From assembly GCF_003718715.1 (NCBI RefSeq), contig NZ_CP033465.1, positions 1,674,001 through 1,738,000 on the forward strand: a DNA stretch of 64,000 bases, written 5' to 3'. The notes beneath the pieces were generated by a model, which saw nothing but the letters and a program-made list of their open reading frames with translations, did not search any database and had not been told where the DNA came from. Origin of the DNA: Clostridium sp. JN-1. GTDB lineage: Bacteria > Bacillota > Clostridia > Clostridiales > Clostridiaceae. Position numbers and translations under genes: made by a program. Positions 9,428 to 18,511 of the stretch are shown piece after piece; positions within the stretch are counted from its first letter, which is position 1, and every line of letters begins with the position of its first letter.

Positions 9428-9455
9428 TTAAAGGAAGCCTTTTGACTTCCCTTAA
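9428..9455. terminator. Terminator-like hairpin between convergent genes
   Basis: TTAAAGGAAGCC (9428-9439) pairs imperfectly (10 of 12) with GACTTCCCTTAA (9444-9455). It sits between the prenyltransferase (+) and the PhzF gene (-) and could serve either strand. Confidence 0.5.
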
Positions 9456-9580
9456 TTCGTTTTATGAATATTGTGTAATACTTTTTTATGCTTATGTCAC
9501 ATATACTAAATAATAATAAATTATGATGTGAATTTGATTTAACACTATTATGGGATACCTAACTTTACATAAAAGTTATA

Positions 9581-10354
9581 TTAGAAATTGATGTCTGCAA
9601 TAGAATACAGTGCTGCTTTTCCACTCATTTTAATGCGGTTGCCCTCAACTTTGCAATACAAGGTTCCACCTCTCCTCGAAGCTTGATATGCAATAATATT
9701 GTTCTTTTTTATCTTATTTGCCCAAAACGGAACTATATGGCAGTGACCTGAACCGCAAACCGGGTCCTCTGGCACATTAAGTTTAGGAGCGAATGAACGT
9801 GATACACAGTCAAAGTTTTTTCCTTTTGCTGTAACTTGCAAAAGCAAACCGTCTAGTTCCTTAACTTTTTCTATATTAGGATTCATGCTGCAAACATCTT
9901 CTTCATTTTCTAATACGCAAAGTAAATCTCTAGACATCCATGCCTCAACGGGACGTACACCAATTGCCTCAACCATGGCATCAGTTACTTCCACTTTTTT
10001 TAGTTCATATGCTGGAAAATCCATTTCTAAAAGTTCATCATTTTTATTGACTGTCAAAATACCACTTAAAGTTTCGAAACGAACCTCTTTCAAACTTGGT
10101 TCTACAAATGTCATTATTATATATGCCGCAGCCAAAGTCGCATGCCCACAGAGATCTATTTCACCTCCAGGAGTAAACCATCTAAGTTTATAATTTTCAC
10201 CTTCCTTTACTGCAAAGGCAGTTTCAGATAAATTATTTTCCATGGTAATATTTAATATAGTTTCATCATCAAGCCATTTGTCCATCACACAAACTGCTGC
10301 TGGATTTCCACCAAATACTTTGTCAGTAAAAGCATCCACTACATATTGTCTCAT
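9581..10354 (-). CDS. PhzF-family isomerase/epimerase
   Basis: A 257-aa protein of the PhzF / diaminopimelate-epimerase-fold family. It starts MRQYVVDAFTDKVFGGNPAAV, has the catalytic Glu in NLSETAF (about residue 45), CGHATLAAA in the first domain and DPVCGSGH in the second. Family members catalyse proton-shift isomerisations, PhzF itself in phenazine synthesis; most bacterial homologues have no known substrate. There are no phenazine genes nearby, so I do not assign one. GGGAGG precedes ATG 10354. It is divergent from the aminotransferase gene at 10476. Confidence 0.85.
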   Translation of the reverse strand: MRQYVVDAFTDKVFGGNPAAVCVMDKWLDDETILNITMENNLSETAFAVKEGENYKLRWFTPGGEIDLCGHATLAAAYIIMTFVEPSLKEVRFETLSGILTVNKNDELLEMDFPAYELKKVEVTDAMVEAIGVRPVEAWMSRDLLCVLENEEDVCSMNPNIEKVKELDGLLLQVTAKGKNFDCVSRSFAPKLNVPEDPVCGSGHCHIVPFWANKIKKNNIIAYQASRRGGTLYCKVEGNRIKMSGKAALYSIADINF

Positions 10355-10475
10355 AATTTAATTTTCCTCCCATATATAAAATTTTATATACACTAACTTG
10401 TTAATTTATTAATATTATAAAATTTATTACACTTATTTACAATACAACATATTATAATCGTAAGGAGTGATATGT

Positions 10476-11777
10476 ATGTATTATAATGGATCAAAATGTA
10501 ACTACAAAAATTTAGTAGCTGGTACAAATTCTCGCATTATTAATAAAAATGGAAAATTTGTAAAAGCCATAAATTTTGATAATGCAGCTACTACTCCTCC
10601 TTTTTATTCTGTACTGCAGCAGATAATGAGTTTTTCGGAATACTACTCTTCTATCCACAGGGGAGCTGGATTTAAATCCGAATTTTCCTCTAAAATTTAC
10701 GAAGACTCTAGAAAAACAATATGTGATTTTGTCCACTGCAATTACGAAGAAAATACAGTTATATATGTTAAAAATACTACTGAAGCCATAAACAAATTAT
10801 CTTATCTCTTATATAATAAAAATAAAAATTTAATAATACTCTCCACTAGAATGGAACATCACTCCAATGACTTGCCATGGAGAAATAAATTTAAAACTGA
10901 CTATATAGAAGTAGATGAATTGGGTAAATTAAAACTTGAAGATTTAGAATATAAATTAAGAAAATATATAAATAACGATAAGTTAGTATGTATTACAGGA
11001 GCTTCAAATGTAACAGGATATAAGAATCCAATATATAAAATAGCTAAATTGTGTCACTCTTACAATGCTAAAATACTTGTAGACGGTGCTCAATTAGTAC
11101 CTCATTGTCCTATATATATGAATTCTATATCTAGTGAAGATCATATTGACTACTTAGTATTTTCAGCCCACAAGATGTATGCTCCATTTGGTATTGGAGT
11201 CCTAATAGGACCTAAAGAGACATTTATTGCTGCAGATCCTGAATATAGAGGGGGTGGAACGATAAAGCTCGTAACCGATGATTCTGTAGTATGGGCAGAC
11301 CCTCCAGATAAAAATGAAGCAGGTTCACCTAATGTAATGGGAGTAGTTGCCTTGCTTGCAGCTATACGAACACTTAACAATATTGGCATGGAAAATGTTG
11401 ATAGATACGAGATGAGTATATACAGATATGCTTTAAAAAGATTGAAGTCTATACCAAATATTACAATAGGATGTGATACTAACGCAAATTGCAGCAAAGT
11501 TGCAATAATCCCATTTAATATAGATGGAATTTTTCATGAAACTACTGCCAAATTATTGTCCTCTATATCACAAATTTCTGTGAGAAGCGGATGTTTTTGT
11601 GCTCAGCCATATGTACAAAGACTCCTTAAAATATCTAATTCAAAAATAAATTACTATAAAAATCATCCAGATTGTAAACGTCCGGGATTTGTAAGATTAA
11701 GTTTTGCTCTCTATAACACTTATTCTGAAATAGATATACTCGCTGATACACTTAAATATATAATTAAAACTAGATAA
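10476..11777 (+). CDS. PLP-dependent class V aminotransferase, cysteine-desulfurase-like
   Basis: A 433-aa fold-type I PLP enzyme resembling SufS/CsdA. It shows DNAATTPP near the N-terminus, MEHHSND, ILVDGAQLVPH (PLP-pyridine Asp), the Schiff-base Lys in FSAHKMYAPFGIG, and a Cys in RSGCFCAQPY near the end, at the position of the group II desulfurase active-site loop. It is longer than typical SufS (about 405 aa). No SufU, SufBCD or IscU partner is adjacent, so either desulfurase or another class V activity is possible. The start is ATG 10476, with TAAGGAGTGA just upstream; the longer frame from GTG 10467 overlaps that site. Confidence 0.8.
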   Translation: MYYNGSKCNYKNLVAGTNSRIINKNGKFVKAINFDNAATTPPFYSVLQQIMSFSEYYSSIHRGAGFKSEFSSKIYEDSRKTICDFVHCNYEENTVIYVKNTTEAINKLSYLLYNKNKNLIILSTRMEHHSNDLPWRNKFKTDYIEVDELGKLKLEDLEYKLRKYINNDKLVCITGASNVTGYKNPIYKIAKLCHSYNAKILVDGAQLVPHCPIYMNSISSEDHIDYLVFSAHKMYAPFGIGVLIGPKETFIAADPEYRGGGTIKLVTDDSVVWADPPDKNEAGSPNVMGVVALLAAIRTLNNIGMENVDRYEMSIYRYALKRLKSIPNITIGCDTNANCSKVAIIPFNIDGIFHETTAKLLSSISQISVRSGCFCAQPYVQRLLKISNSKINYYKNHPDCKRPGFVRLSFALYNTYSEIDILADTLKYIIKTR

Positions 11778-12303
11778 TTATATAATTTCTAATCTACAGT
11801 TCAATTTACACCATTGGGATATACTGCTAAAGTTGAAATCATATTTTAAAACTTTTTATAAGTCTAAATTAATGATATTTTACGGTATATTCCAAGCTTA
11901 CCTTTCAATATAATTAAGGCTTGCCTTCATAATTTTCTTAATACAATTTGATTATAATTTTTCTCCACTTATTAATATTTGTTTCAATTTTGTCAATTTA
12001 GTTTTATCCGATGACTACTCGCTCTAATACTCCCACTTATCCAAGTGAGAGTATTAGAAGCAGCTGGCGTCCCTGGATAACGATTTCTAAGCATCAGGTG
12101 GAGTTTAAAACTCCATCTGATGCCAAGAACTCTGTTTATAATTGTGCTTTTTTATTTTAATATATTGTGTACTCAAACTAAAAAGTGTTACAATATATAA
12201 TATGTTATGTTAAATAATTACTCATTTAACATATTTAAATTAATTTACCTCTATAATAAATATCATACATTTAATACAAATTTGTTTAAAGGAGATGACA
12301 TAA
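11778..12303. other. Gene-free stretch with two strong hairpins
   Basis: No convincing ORF. Two near-perfect stems lie 33 bases apart: 12024-12038 with 12043-12057 (15 bp, one mismatch) and 12091-12106 with 12108-12123 (16 bp, one G-U type mismatch). Between them lies a GC-richer segment (CAGCTGGCGTCCCTGG), unusual for this genome. A CTTTTTTATTTT run follows at about 12147. It could be the subterminal end of a lost IS200/IS605-type element or a structured small RNA; sequence alone does not decide. The ribosome site of cfa (AAAGGAGATGAC) closes the region. Confidence 0.5.
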
Positions 12304-13488
12304 ATGGATAAACTATTTCTTGAAGAATTATTAAAAAACATTTCTGCAGAATCTTTTGTAGCTAATTTTTGGGATGGTACATCTAAAAAATTCGGAGATG
12401 GTGAATCTAAATTTAAAGTAACATTTAATAAACCAATAAGTAAAAAGGCTATTATGGAAGATCCAAGTTTAGCTTTTGGAGAAGCTTATATGAATGGTGA
12501 CATTGATTTTGAAGGAAGTATACAGGAAATTATAGAATCTATATATAGAAATAAAGAAAGCTTTCTTCACAATCACAAATTAATTGACAAACTTTTTAAA
12601 TCAAAAGGTACATCAATAAAAGAACAAAAACAGGATATATCCCATCATTATGATATTGGTAATGATTTTTATAGTTTATGGCTTGATAAAAATTTAAATT
12701 ATTCTTGTGCATACTTTAAAAATGAAGATGATAGCTTAGATCAAGCTCAAATAAATAAGGTAGATTATATACTAAAAAAGTTAAATTTAAAGCCAGGTCA
12801 AAGTCTCTTAGATATAGGCTGCGGTTGGGGTTATTTAATACTAAAGGCTGCAAAATTGTATAATGTTCATACTGTTGGAATAACTTTAAGTAAAGAACAA
12901 TATACAAAAGTTAAAGAAAGAATAAAAGAAAATCAACTGGAGAACTTAGTTGAAGTTGAATTTTTAGATTATAGAGAATTACCTAAATTAAATAGAAAGT
13001 TTGATAGAGTAGTAAGTATTGGTATGATCGAGCATGTAGGGTCAGCTAATATCCCACTATATATGCAAACTGTAGAAAAAGTATTAAAAGATCACGGTGT
13101 TTTCTTACTACACTGTATTACAGGTCTTTTAGAAACTGAATGTAATAAATGGATTAGAAGGTACATCTTCCCCGGCGGATATATTCCATCTGTGAGGGAA
13201 CTAATATCTTCCTTTCCAGACTTAGACTTTCACCTTGTAGATGCCGAAAGTCTTAGACTTCATTACTGTAAAACTCTCGAAAATTGGGCTTTTAATTTTG
13301 AAGCTCATCTCGATGAAGTACGACAAAAATTTGATGAAAGATTTATTAGAATGTGGAGACTTTACTTAAATTCTTGTGCAGCATCTTTTCATTACGGCAC
13401 AATTGACATACATCAATTTATAATAACTAAAGACTTAAATAACGAATTACCAATGACAAGGGATTATTTATACACCCATGATTCATAA
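12304..13488 (+). CDS. cfa: Cyclopropane-fatty-acyl-phospholipid synthase
   Basis: A 394-aa SAM-dependent enzyme that adds a methylene bridge across the double bond of membrane phospholipid acyl chains. Family marks are DISHHYDIGNDFY (about residue 111), LNYSCAYF, the SAM-binding LLDIGCGWGYLIL (about 167), SIGMIEHVG and WRLYLNSCAASFHYG at the end. The length matches Cfa. AAAGGAGATGAC precedes ATG 12304. A single gene followed by a strong hairpin at 13535. Such genes commonly rise on entry to stationary phase or acid stress (family knowledge). Confidence 0.93.
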   Translation: MDKLFLEELLKNISAESFVANFWDGTSKKFGDGESKFKVTFNKPISKKAIMEDPSLAFGEAYMNGDIDFEGSIQEIIESIYRNKESFLHNHKLIDKLFKSKGTSIKEQKQDISHHYDIGNDFYSLWLDKNLNYSCAYFKNEDDSLDQAQINKVDYILKKLNLKPGQSLLDIGCGWGYLILKAAKLYNVHTVGITLSKEQYTKVKERIKENQLENLVEVEFLDYRELPKLNRKFDRVVSIGMIEHVGSANIPLYMQTVEKVLKDHGVFLLHCITGLLETECNKWIRRYIFPGGYIPSVRELISSFPDLDFHLVDAESLRLHYCKTLENWAFNFEAHLDEVRQKFDERFIRMWRLYLNSCAASFHYGTIDIHQFIITKDLNNELPMTRDYLYTHDS

Positions 13489-13534
13489 TTCAAAAATATT
13501 AATACCAATAATAATTGATACCTGGATTGATTAT

Positions 13535-13565
13535 AACCCCAAATGTTTTAAAAACATTTGGGGTT
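13535..13565 (+). terminator. Strong hairpin downstream of cfa
   Basis: A perfect 15-bp stem, 13535-13549 with 13551-13565 (AACCCCAAATGTTTT and its complement). No clear T-run follows, so termination efficiency is uncertain, but the position fits the cfa transcript end. Confidence 0.65.
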
Positions 13566-13571
13566 AACTTA

Positions 13572-13690
13572 TATAAATTTAAAGATTCTTTCGCGTTAGC
13601 AAAAAATCAACCTTCAATGTCCTCTATCTTCTGTCAATTGTCCTTTATTGTCCTCTAAAAAATGCTTTGCTTTTTTTTATATTACGAATT
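13572..13690. repeat. Degenerate copy of a dispersed intergenic repeat
   Basis: This stretch shares ordered blocks with 62519-62598: AAATTTAAAGATT, a TTTCG-type short palindrome, AAAATC, CCTTCA-TGTCCTCT and TTTTATATTACGAATT. TGTCC/GTCCTCT motifs repeat several times inside it. No ORF. Confidence 0.55.
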
Positions 13691-13919
13691 GCAATTTTAT
13701 AAGCTATTAGGCTGTTCCTGTAAGTAATTGTTATTCATTCTCAATTGATAACGATGTTCTGTTGATATATCATTGATAGCCTATTGATTTATCGTAGATT
13801 AAAGTTTATAATTGTTGTAACACATTTTATCAATTGAACATATAATATCTAGTAAGCTCTATACTATTGCTTAATTTTAAAATGAATTTTTACGTGTAAT
13901 ATACGGGAGGAACATAAAA

Positions 13920-14795
13920 ATGAACAAAAATAATGCAGCTGCTTTATCTATATTCTCTAATTCGCTGCTTATAATATTTAAATTTACAGCCGGGATTATA
14001 ATAGGATCTGTTAGTGTTATTTCCGAAGCAATCCATTCTTCTATAGATTTATTAGCAAGCTTTATAGCTTATTTTTCTATAAAGAAGGCATCCAAGTCAG
14101 AAGATTATGAACATCCTTTTGGACATGGCAAGTATGAAAACCTATCTGGCTTTATAGAAGCAATTTTAATATTTATAGCAGCTGCTTTAATAATTTTTGA
14201 AGCAGTAAAAAAAATTATATACGGGTCAAATATAGAATCTGTTGGTCCTGGGTTATTAGTTATGGGAGTATCAGCTTTAATTAATCTCTTTATTTCAAGG
14301 ACACTCATGAAAATTGCTAAAAAGACGGAATCTATAGCACTTGAAGCAGATGGTACACATTTATTTACAGATGTAATAACAGCTTTTGGTGTATTTTTAG
14401 GTCTGTTACTTGTAAAAATAACTGGAATAAAGATCATAGATCCTATAACTGCTGTTATAGTAGGATTTCTAATAATAAAAACTTCAGTAGACCTAACTAG
14501 AAAGTCAATAAAAGATTTGGTTGACAGCAAACTGTCCGATAAAGATATAAATAAGCTTTTAAATGTAATAAATTCACACAAAGAAATAAAAGGCTATCAC
14601 AATCTAAGAACAAGACAATGTGGAGATGAAAAGCAAATTGATATCCATTTAAATGTAGCTAGAACGTCATCTTTAATACAAGCCCATGATATCTGCACTA
14701 CTGTTGAAAAAGAAATATACAACATTTTTCCTAAATCGTATGTTGTTATACATGCTGAACCAGAACAGCAAAAAAACAAACTTCCAGGAGAATAA
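13920..14795 (+). CDS. Cation diffusion facilitator family divalent-metal exporter
   Basis: A 291-aa membrane protein with about six transmembrane helices and a cytoplasmic C-terminal domain. Metal-site motifs are EAIHSSIDLLAS in helix 2 (HxxxD) and ADGTHLFTDVITA in helix 5 (HxxxD), plus HPFGHGKYE in the first loop. CDF proteins export Zn, Fe, Mn, Co or Cd by proton exchange. The H/D pair in both helices does not settle the metal; the FieF/MntE-like group is possible. GGGAGG lies before ATG 13920. The stop codon lies inside the loop of its terminator hairpin. Confidence 0.88.
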   Translation: MNKNNAAALSIFSNSLLIIFKFTAGIIIGSVSVISEAIHSSIDLLASFIAYFSIKKASKSEDYEHPFGHGKYENLSGFIEAILIFIAAALIIFEAVKKIIYGSNIESVGPGLLVMGVSALINLFISRTLMKIAKKTESIALEADGTHLFTDVITAFGVFLGLLLVKITGIKIIDPITAVIVGFLIIKTSVDLTRKSIKDLVDSKLSDKDINKLLNVINSHKEIKGYHNLRTRQCGDEKQIDIHLNVARTSSLIQAHDICTTVEKEIYNIFPKSYVVIHAEPEQQKNKLPGE

Positions 14796-14817
14796 TCTCC
14801 TGGAAATCTATTTTTTC
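14782..14817 (+). terminator. Intrinsic terminator overlapping the CDF stop codon
   Basis: TTCCAGGAGA (14782-14791) pairs perfectly with TCTCCTGGAA (14796-14805), then ATCTATTTTTTC. The TAA stop of the exporter gene is in the loop (14793-14795). Confidence 0.88.
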
Positions 14818-14840
14818 TGATCATTTTATACTATTAAAAT

Positions 14841-15917
14841 TTATAAAATTTCATCTATAATTCCGCCGCCAACAAGTAAGTCTTTAGAATAAAATACTAC
14901 TGACTGTCCTTTTGTTATGGCTCTTTGTTTTTCTTCAAATTTTACTTTTACTCTTCCATCTTCTAATTGAGTTATCCAAGCTCTTGAAGGTTTTGATGAA
15001 TATCTAACCTTGGATTCTACTTCCATAGTACCTTGAAGACTTTCAAATGGTATGAAATTTATATCTTTTGCAATTAATTCTGTTTTAAATATATCTCCTT
15101 CATCTCCAAGAACAACTTCATTTGTAAGCGGATTTATGTCTATAACATACATTGGTTTACCAAATGAAGTTCCAAGTCCTTTTCTTTGACCTATTGTATA
15201 ATATACTATTCCCTTATGTCTTCCAAGTACATTTCCTTTTTTGTCTACAAAATTTCCATTTCTTACTTTATCCGGTACTTGTTTTTTTATATATCTACCA
15301 TGATTATTATCAGGTATAAAACATATTTCTTCACTATCTTTTTTATTATGAACAAGTAATCCTATGTTCTTTGCAATTTCCCTTATATGTTCCTTTTTGT
15401 ATATTCCACATGGCATTAATGTATGAGCCAATTGAAATTGACTTAAATTATATAATACATATGTTTGATCCTTTTTGTCATCTTCTGATTTTCTTATTAT
15501 ATACCTTCCATTTTGCTTTTCTATAACAGCATAATGACCTGTAGCTACATATCTTGCTCCTAAATCCATGGCTTTCTTTAAGAGTGCATCAAACTTTATA
15601 TACTTATTACAAGCTATGCATGGATTTGGAGTCCTTCCATTCATATACTCATCTATGAAATAATCTATAACATCTTTTTTAAATATTTCTTTAAAGTTAA
15701 CAACATAAAATGGAATATCAAGTTTATAGGCAACTCTTCTCGCATCTTCTACAGAACTTAATGAACAGCAGCCTCCTTCATTTGCCTCATATTCTTCGTC
15801 TTCCTGCCATACCTGCATAGTTATTCCTATAACATCATATCCCTGCTGTTTTAGCAAATATGCCGTTACAGAACTATCTACTCCTCCACTCATTCCAACA
15901 ACAACTTTTTTATTCAT
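14841..15917 (-). CDS. mnmA: tRNA-uridine 2-sulfurtransferase MnmA
   Basis: MnmA activates U34 of tRNA-Lys, -Glu and -Gln with ATP and replaces O2 by sulfur. The 358-aa protein has the PP-loop SGGVDSS (residues 10-16), the catalytic Cys C103 in NPCIACN, the second Cys C199 in EEICFIPD, and the tRNA-binding C-terminal beta domain. ATG 15917 is chosen because TAGGTGG sits just upstream; the longer frame from GTG 15926 overlaps it. A cysteine desulfurase gene directly upstream in the same operon is the likely sulfur donor, an arrangement also known in Bacillus. Confidence 0.95.
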   Translation of the reverse strand: MNKKVVVGMSGGVDSSVTAYLLKQQGYDVIGITMQVWQEDEEYEANEGGCCSLSSVEDARRVAYKLDIPFYVVNFKEIFKKDVIDYFIDEYMNGRTPNPCIACNKYIKFDALLKKAMDLGARYVATGHYAVIEKQNGRYIIRKSEDDKKDQTYVLYNLSQFQLAHTLMPCGIYKKEHIREIAKNIGLLVHNKKDSEEICFIPDNNHGRYIKKQVPDKVRNGNFVDKKGNVLGRHKGIVYYTIGQRKGLGTSFGKPMYVIDINPLTNEVVLGDEGDIFKTELIAKDINFIPFESLQGTMEVESKVRYSSKPSRAWITQLEDGRVKVKFEEKQRAITKGQSVVFYSKDLLVGGGIIDEIL

Positions 15918-15947
15918 AATTACCACCTATCACCGTAAATTAATATA

Positions 15948-17096
15948 TTATTTATTATCTTTTAATTTTTCTATACATTCCTTAACAACTTCTACAACAT
16001 AGTTTATTTCTTCTTCAGCAGTTCCTGAACCTATAGTAAACCTTATAGAACTTCGAGCTAACTTTGGTGTCAATCCTATTGCAATTAGTACATGTGATGG
16101 CTCTAATGCTCCTGCTGAACATGCACTCCCAGCAGATACACATATTCCCCTTGCATCTAACATCATAAGTAATGTTTCTGCATCTACACCTTTAAAACTT
16201 ACATTTATATTTCCCGGCAGTCTATCTTCACCTAAGGCACCATTTATACTTGTTCCCTGTATTTTAAGTAACTTTTGGATGAACATATCTCTAAGTTTTG
16301 TAAGCCTATCCTTTTGAACTTCTAAGTTTTGAACTGCAATATCAAGTGCTTTTCCTATTCCAACAATACCTGGTGTATTGTATGTTCCTGCTCTCCTGCC
16401 CCTCTCTTGTGATCCACCATGAATTAAATTATCTATTCTTATTCCCTTTCTTATGTAAAGAGCTCCAACACCCTTTGGACCATAAAATTTATGAGATGAC
16501 ATCGAAAGCAAATCTATATTCATATCTTTAACATCAATTTGTATGTTTCCAACTGCTTGAACTGCATCTGTGTGAAATATAATTTTTCTTTGTCTGCAAA
16601 AGTCGCCAATTTGTTTAATTGGCTGTATGGTTCCTATTTCATTGTTTGCAAACATTACTGATACAATTATGGTATCATTTCTTACTGCTTTCCTCAAATC
16701 TTTAAGTTCAATTTTTCCATACTTATTTACTGGAAGATAAGTAACATCGAATCCTAACTTTTCTAGATACTTACACGTATTTATTACTGCATGATGTTCT
16801 ATGGAAGTAGTTATAATATGTTTTCCCTTGACTTTATGTGCAGAAGCTATTCCTTTAAGTGCCCAGTTATCGGATTCTGATCCTCCCGAAGTAAAGTATA
16901 TTTCATCTACATTGGAATTTATGGCACTAGCTATCCTCTGTCTTGAAGCATCTATAGCCATTTTAGTTTTTCTAGATATATGATAAACAGATGAAGCATT
17001 TCCAAAGTACTCATCTATATACAATTTCATCTCTTCAATAACTTCAGGTTTTATATAAGTAGTTGCTGCATAATCCATATAAATTTCTTTACTCAT
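15948..17096 (-). CDS. Cysteine desulfurase paired with MnmA
   Basis: About 382 aa, class V PLP enzyme of the NifS/IscS type, releasing persulfide sulfur from cysteine. It shows MDYAATTY, SGGSESDNWALKG, IEHHAV, HTDAVQAVG, Schiff-base Lys in SSHKFYGPKG, and the mobile-loop Cys in SAGSACSAG. mnmA follows 30 bases downstream, suggesting sulfur delivery for tRNA thiolation. I start at ATG 17096 (MSKEIYMDY) because homologues begin just ahead of the IYMDYAATT motif; the ribosome site there is weak (AGCAGGC). A GTG at 17132 would give 394 aa. A second desulfurase with IscU lies at 42112. Confidence 0.9.
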   Translation of the reverse strand: MSKEIYMDYAATTYIKPEVIEEMKLYIDEYFGNASSVYHISRKTKMAIDASRQRIASAINSNVDEIYFTSGGSESDNWALKGIASAHKVKGKHIITTSIEHHAVINTCKYLEKLGFDVTYLPVNKYGKIELKDLRKAVRNDTIIVSVMFANNEIGTIQPIKQIGDFCRQRKIIFHTDAVQAVGNIQIDVKDMNIDLLSMSSHKFYGPKGVGALYIRKGIRIDNLIHGGSQERGRRAGTYNTPGIVGIGKALDIAVQNLEVQKDRLTKLRDMFIQKLLKIQGTSINGALGEDRLPGNINVSFKGVDAETLLMMLDARGICVSAGSACSAGALEPSHVLIAIGLTPKLARSSIRFTIGSGTAEEEINYVVEVVKECIEKLKDNK

Positions 17097-17370
17097 TATG
17101 TGCCTGCTGTCAAAAATACATTGATGATTCACAAAATCTTTATCAGCAGACTTTTCACACCACCTTCATTTTTTGATAATTAAAAGCTGCATCATAAAAA
17201 TATTTCTAAAACTGCATATATTTTAGTATATCATAAAAATCATTAAAATAATGATATGTTATATTTTTTCATTATAATATTATAGTATATTTTTAAAACC
17301 ATGCAAAATAAGTAACAAAAATTTTTTAAAAACATAACTTATTATTGTAGAAGATTTTTTAGGAGGAAAT

Positions 17371-17769
17371 ATGTATTATAGTGATTTCGATTATATGAGA
17401 TCTGATGATCACACAAATTCTCAAGACGAAAATTTTGAAATAACATGTCCTTTTTCTTTATGTCCTTTTGCATATCAAGCTAGAGGTTTTGTAGATATGC
17501 CTAGAGTTAATCCACCTGGACCACCTCCAGCATTTACCCCAACTAAGAAAAGTGCTGGCCCAAGCCTAAAAGCAGTTGATCCTGGTGCTATAAGACCTTG
17601 CAGGAACAGATTTGTTTATATTTGGCAAACTGACGGAAGATCTTACTGGGCTTATATAACTTTCGTAGGTCCTAGATCAATAGCTGGTTTTAGATGGATA
17701 CCGCGTACACGTAGATGGACATATTTCGGGCTCGACCTAAGAAGAATAGAGTCTTTTTTCTGTGCATAA
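17371..17769 (+). CDS. Unrecognised 132-aa protein with aromatic/Arg-rich C-terminal half
   Basis: I do not recognise this family. GGAGGAAAT gives an excellent ribosome site before ATG 17371 and a terminator follows at 17786, so the gene looks real. Residues 1-30 are acidic (Asp/Glu/Tyr). A CPFSLCPF stretch (about residues 27-34) holds two cysteines. Residues 48-70 are Pro-rich (NPPGPPPAFTP). The last 60 residues have many Trp, Tyr, Phe and Arg (VYIWQTDGRSYWAY, FRWIPRTRRWTYFG) and read like a small beta domain. There is no signal peptide or membrane helix. The pattern is compatible with a spore-coat or surface-associated small protein, but that is a guess. Confidence 0.65.
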   Translation: MYYSDFDYMRSDDHTNSQDENFEITCPFSLCPFAYQARGFVDMPRVNPPGPPPAFTPTKKSAGPSLKAVDPGAIRPCRNRFVYIWQTDGRSYWAYITFVGPRSIAGFRWIPRTRRWTYFGLDLRRIESFFCA

Positions 17770-17785
17770 TCAATCTATAACAATT

Positions 17786-17821
17786 ATAACTTGTTGAGTA
17801 ATATGCTGCTCAACAAGTTAT
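17786..17821 (+). terminator. Intrinsic terminator after the 132-aa gene
   Basis: ATAACTTGTTGAG (17786-17798) pairs perfectly over 13 bp with 17809-17821 around a 10-base loop; TTTTAATAA follows. It could also serve the converging minus-strand gene. Confidence 0.8.
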
Positions 17822-17858
17822 ATTTTAATAAACATTGATTTTTTAGTGTATTCCAATT

Positions 17859-18359
17859 TTATTTATTTGTAATTAACTTCATAAAATAATTAAATAAACT
17901 TTCTGGTTTTTCTTCTCCATAAATATAATAGGATAAAACATCGTCAAACCATATTACTGCTATACTCAAGAAGTACCAGTAAATACAATTTTTTAAACAT
18001 ATTTGTCCAAAAAAGTTGTATTTTTTTTGAGAATAATTCCATATATTTAAGTGTAAATACATATTTAAAAATGCACCTGCAATCAATTCTACACCTGTAA
18101 TTAAAGATCCTCCTATAACAACTTGCTGCCACATCTTAAGTTTATAATATACTTCTCTATCATTTAAAGAGCCTATAATTACTGCACATAATCCACCTAT
18201 AGGAAACATCCACAGCGAAGTCCAACCACATAAACTCCATTTTGATATACCACTAACTCCTGATAATGAGCAGCATAAAGCTCTTACTGCCACTTCTACA
18301 TTTAAATAGATACTTCCAAATATAAAAAAATGAATTATTTTGTTCTTTTTATGTTTCAA
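17859..18359 (-). CDS. Small multi-spanning membrane protein (CmpB/putative ABC-type IV permease family)
   Basis: A 166-aa hydrophobic protein with about four transmembrane segments (near residues 8-25, 45-63, 80-100 and 125-150). The segments GWTSLWMFPIGGLC and NIWNYSQKKYNFFGQICL resemble the clostridial CmpB-type membrane family, whose function is not established. I place the start at TTG 18359, with GAGAGGTG about 6 bases upstream; the longer frame would start on a GTG inside that site. It is a lone gene, convergent with the 132-aa gene. Confidence 0.65.
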   Translation of the reverse strand: MKHKKNKIIHFFIFGSIYLNVEVAVRALCCSLSGVSGISKWSLCGWTSLWMFPIGGLCAVIIGSLNDREVYYKLKMWQQVVIGGSLITGVELIAGAFLNMYLHLNIWNYSQKKYNFFGQICLKNCIYWYFLSIAVIWFDDVLSYYIYGEEKPESLFNYFMKLITNK

Positions 18360-18466
18360 GTAAAACACCTCTCAAAATCTAGTATTACCAATTTTGATAG
18401 ATGTATTAGCTTGAACATTATTCTACTTAAATCTTAATAAAACAATTTATCATATATAAAAAATAA

Positions 18467-18495
18467 CTCTAAAATAGTATCATACTACCTTAGAG
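18467..18495 (-). terminator. Terminator of the LysM-GH18 gene
   Basis: On the minus strand CTCTAAGGTAGTAT pairs with ATACTATTTTAGAG (two internal mismatches), followed by TTATTTTTTA. It lies 17 bases past the stop of the LysM-GH18 gene. Confidence 0.8.
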
Positions 18496-18511
18496 CTTAA
18501 TCCTTCTATAT

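Noticed and set aside
13720-13800. Possible Fur box (TTGATAACGAT and nearby TTGATA repeats) upstream of the CDF exporter
   Set aside because: Too many mismatches to the 19-bp Fur consensus and no clear dyad; not called.
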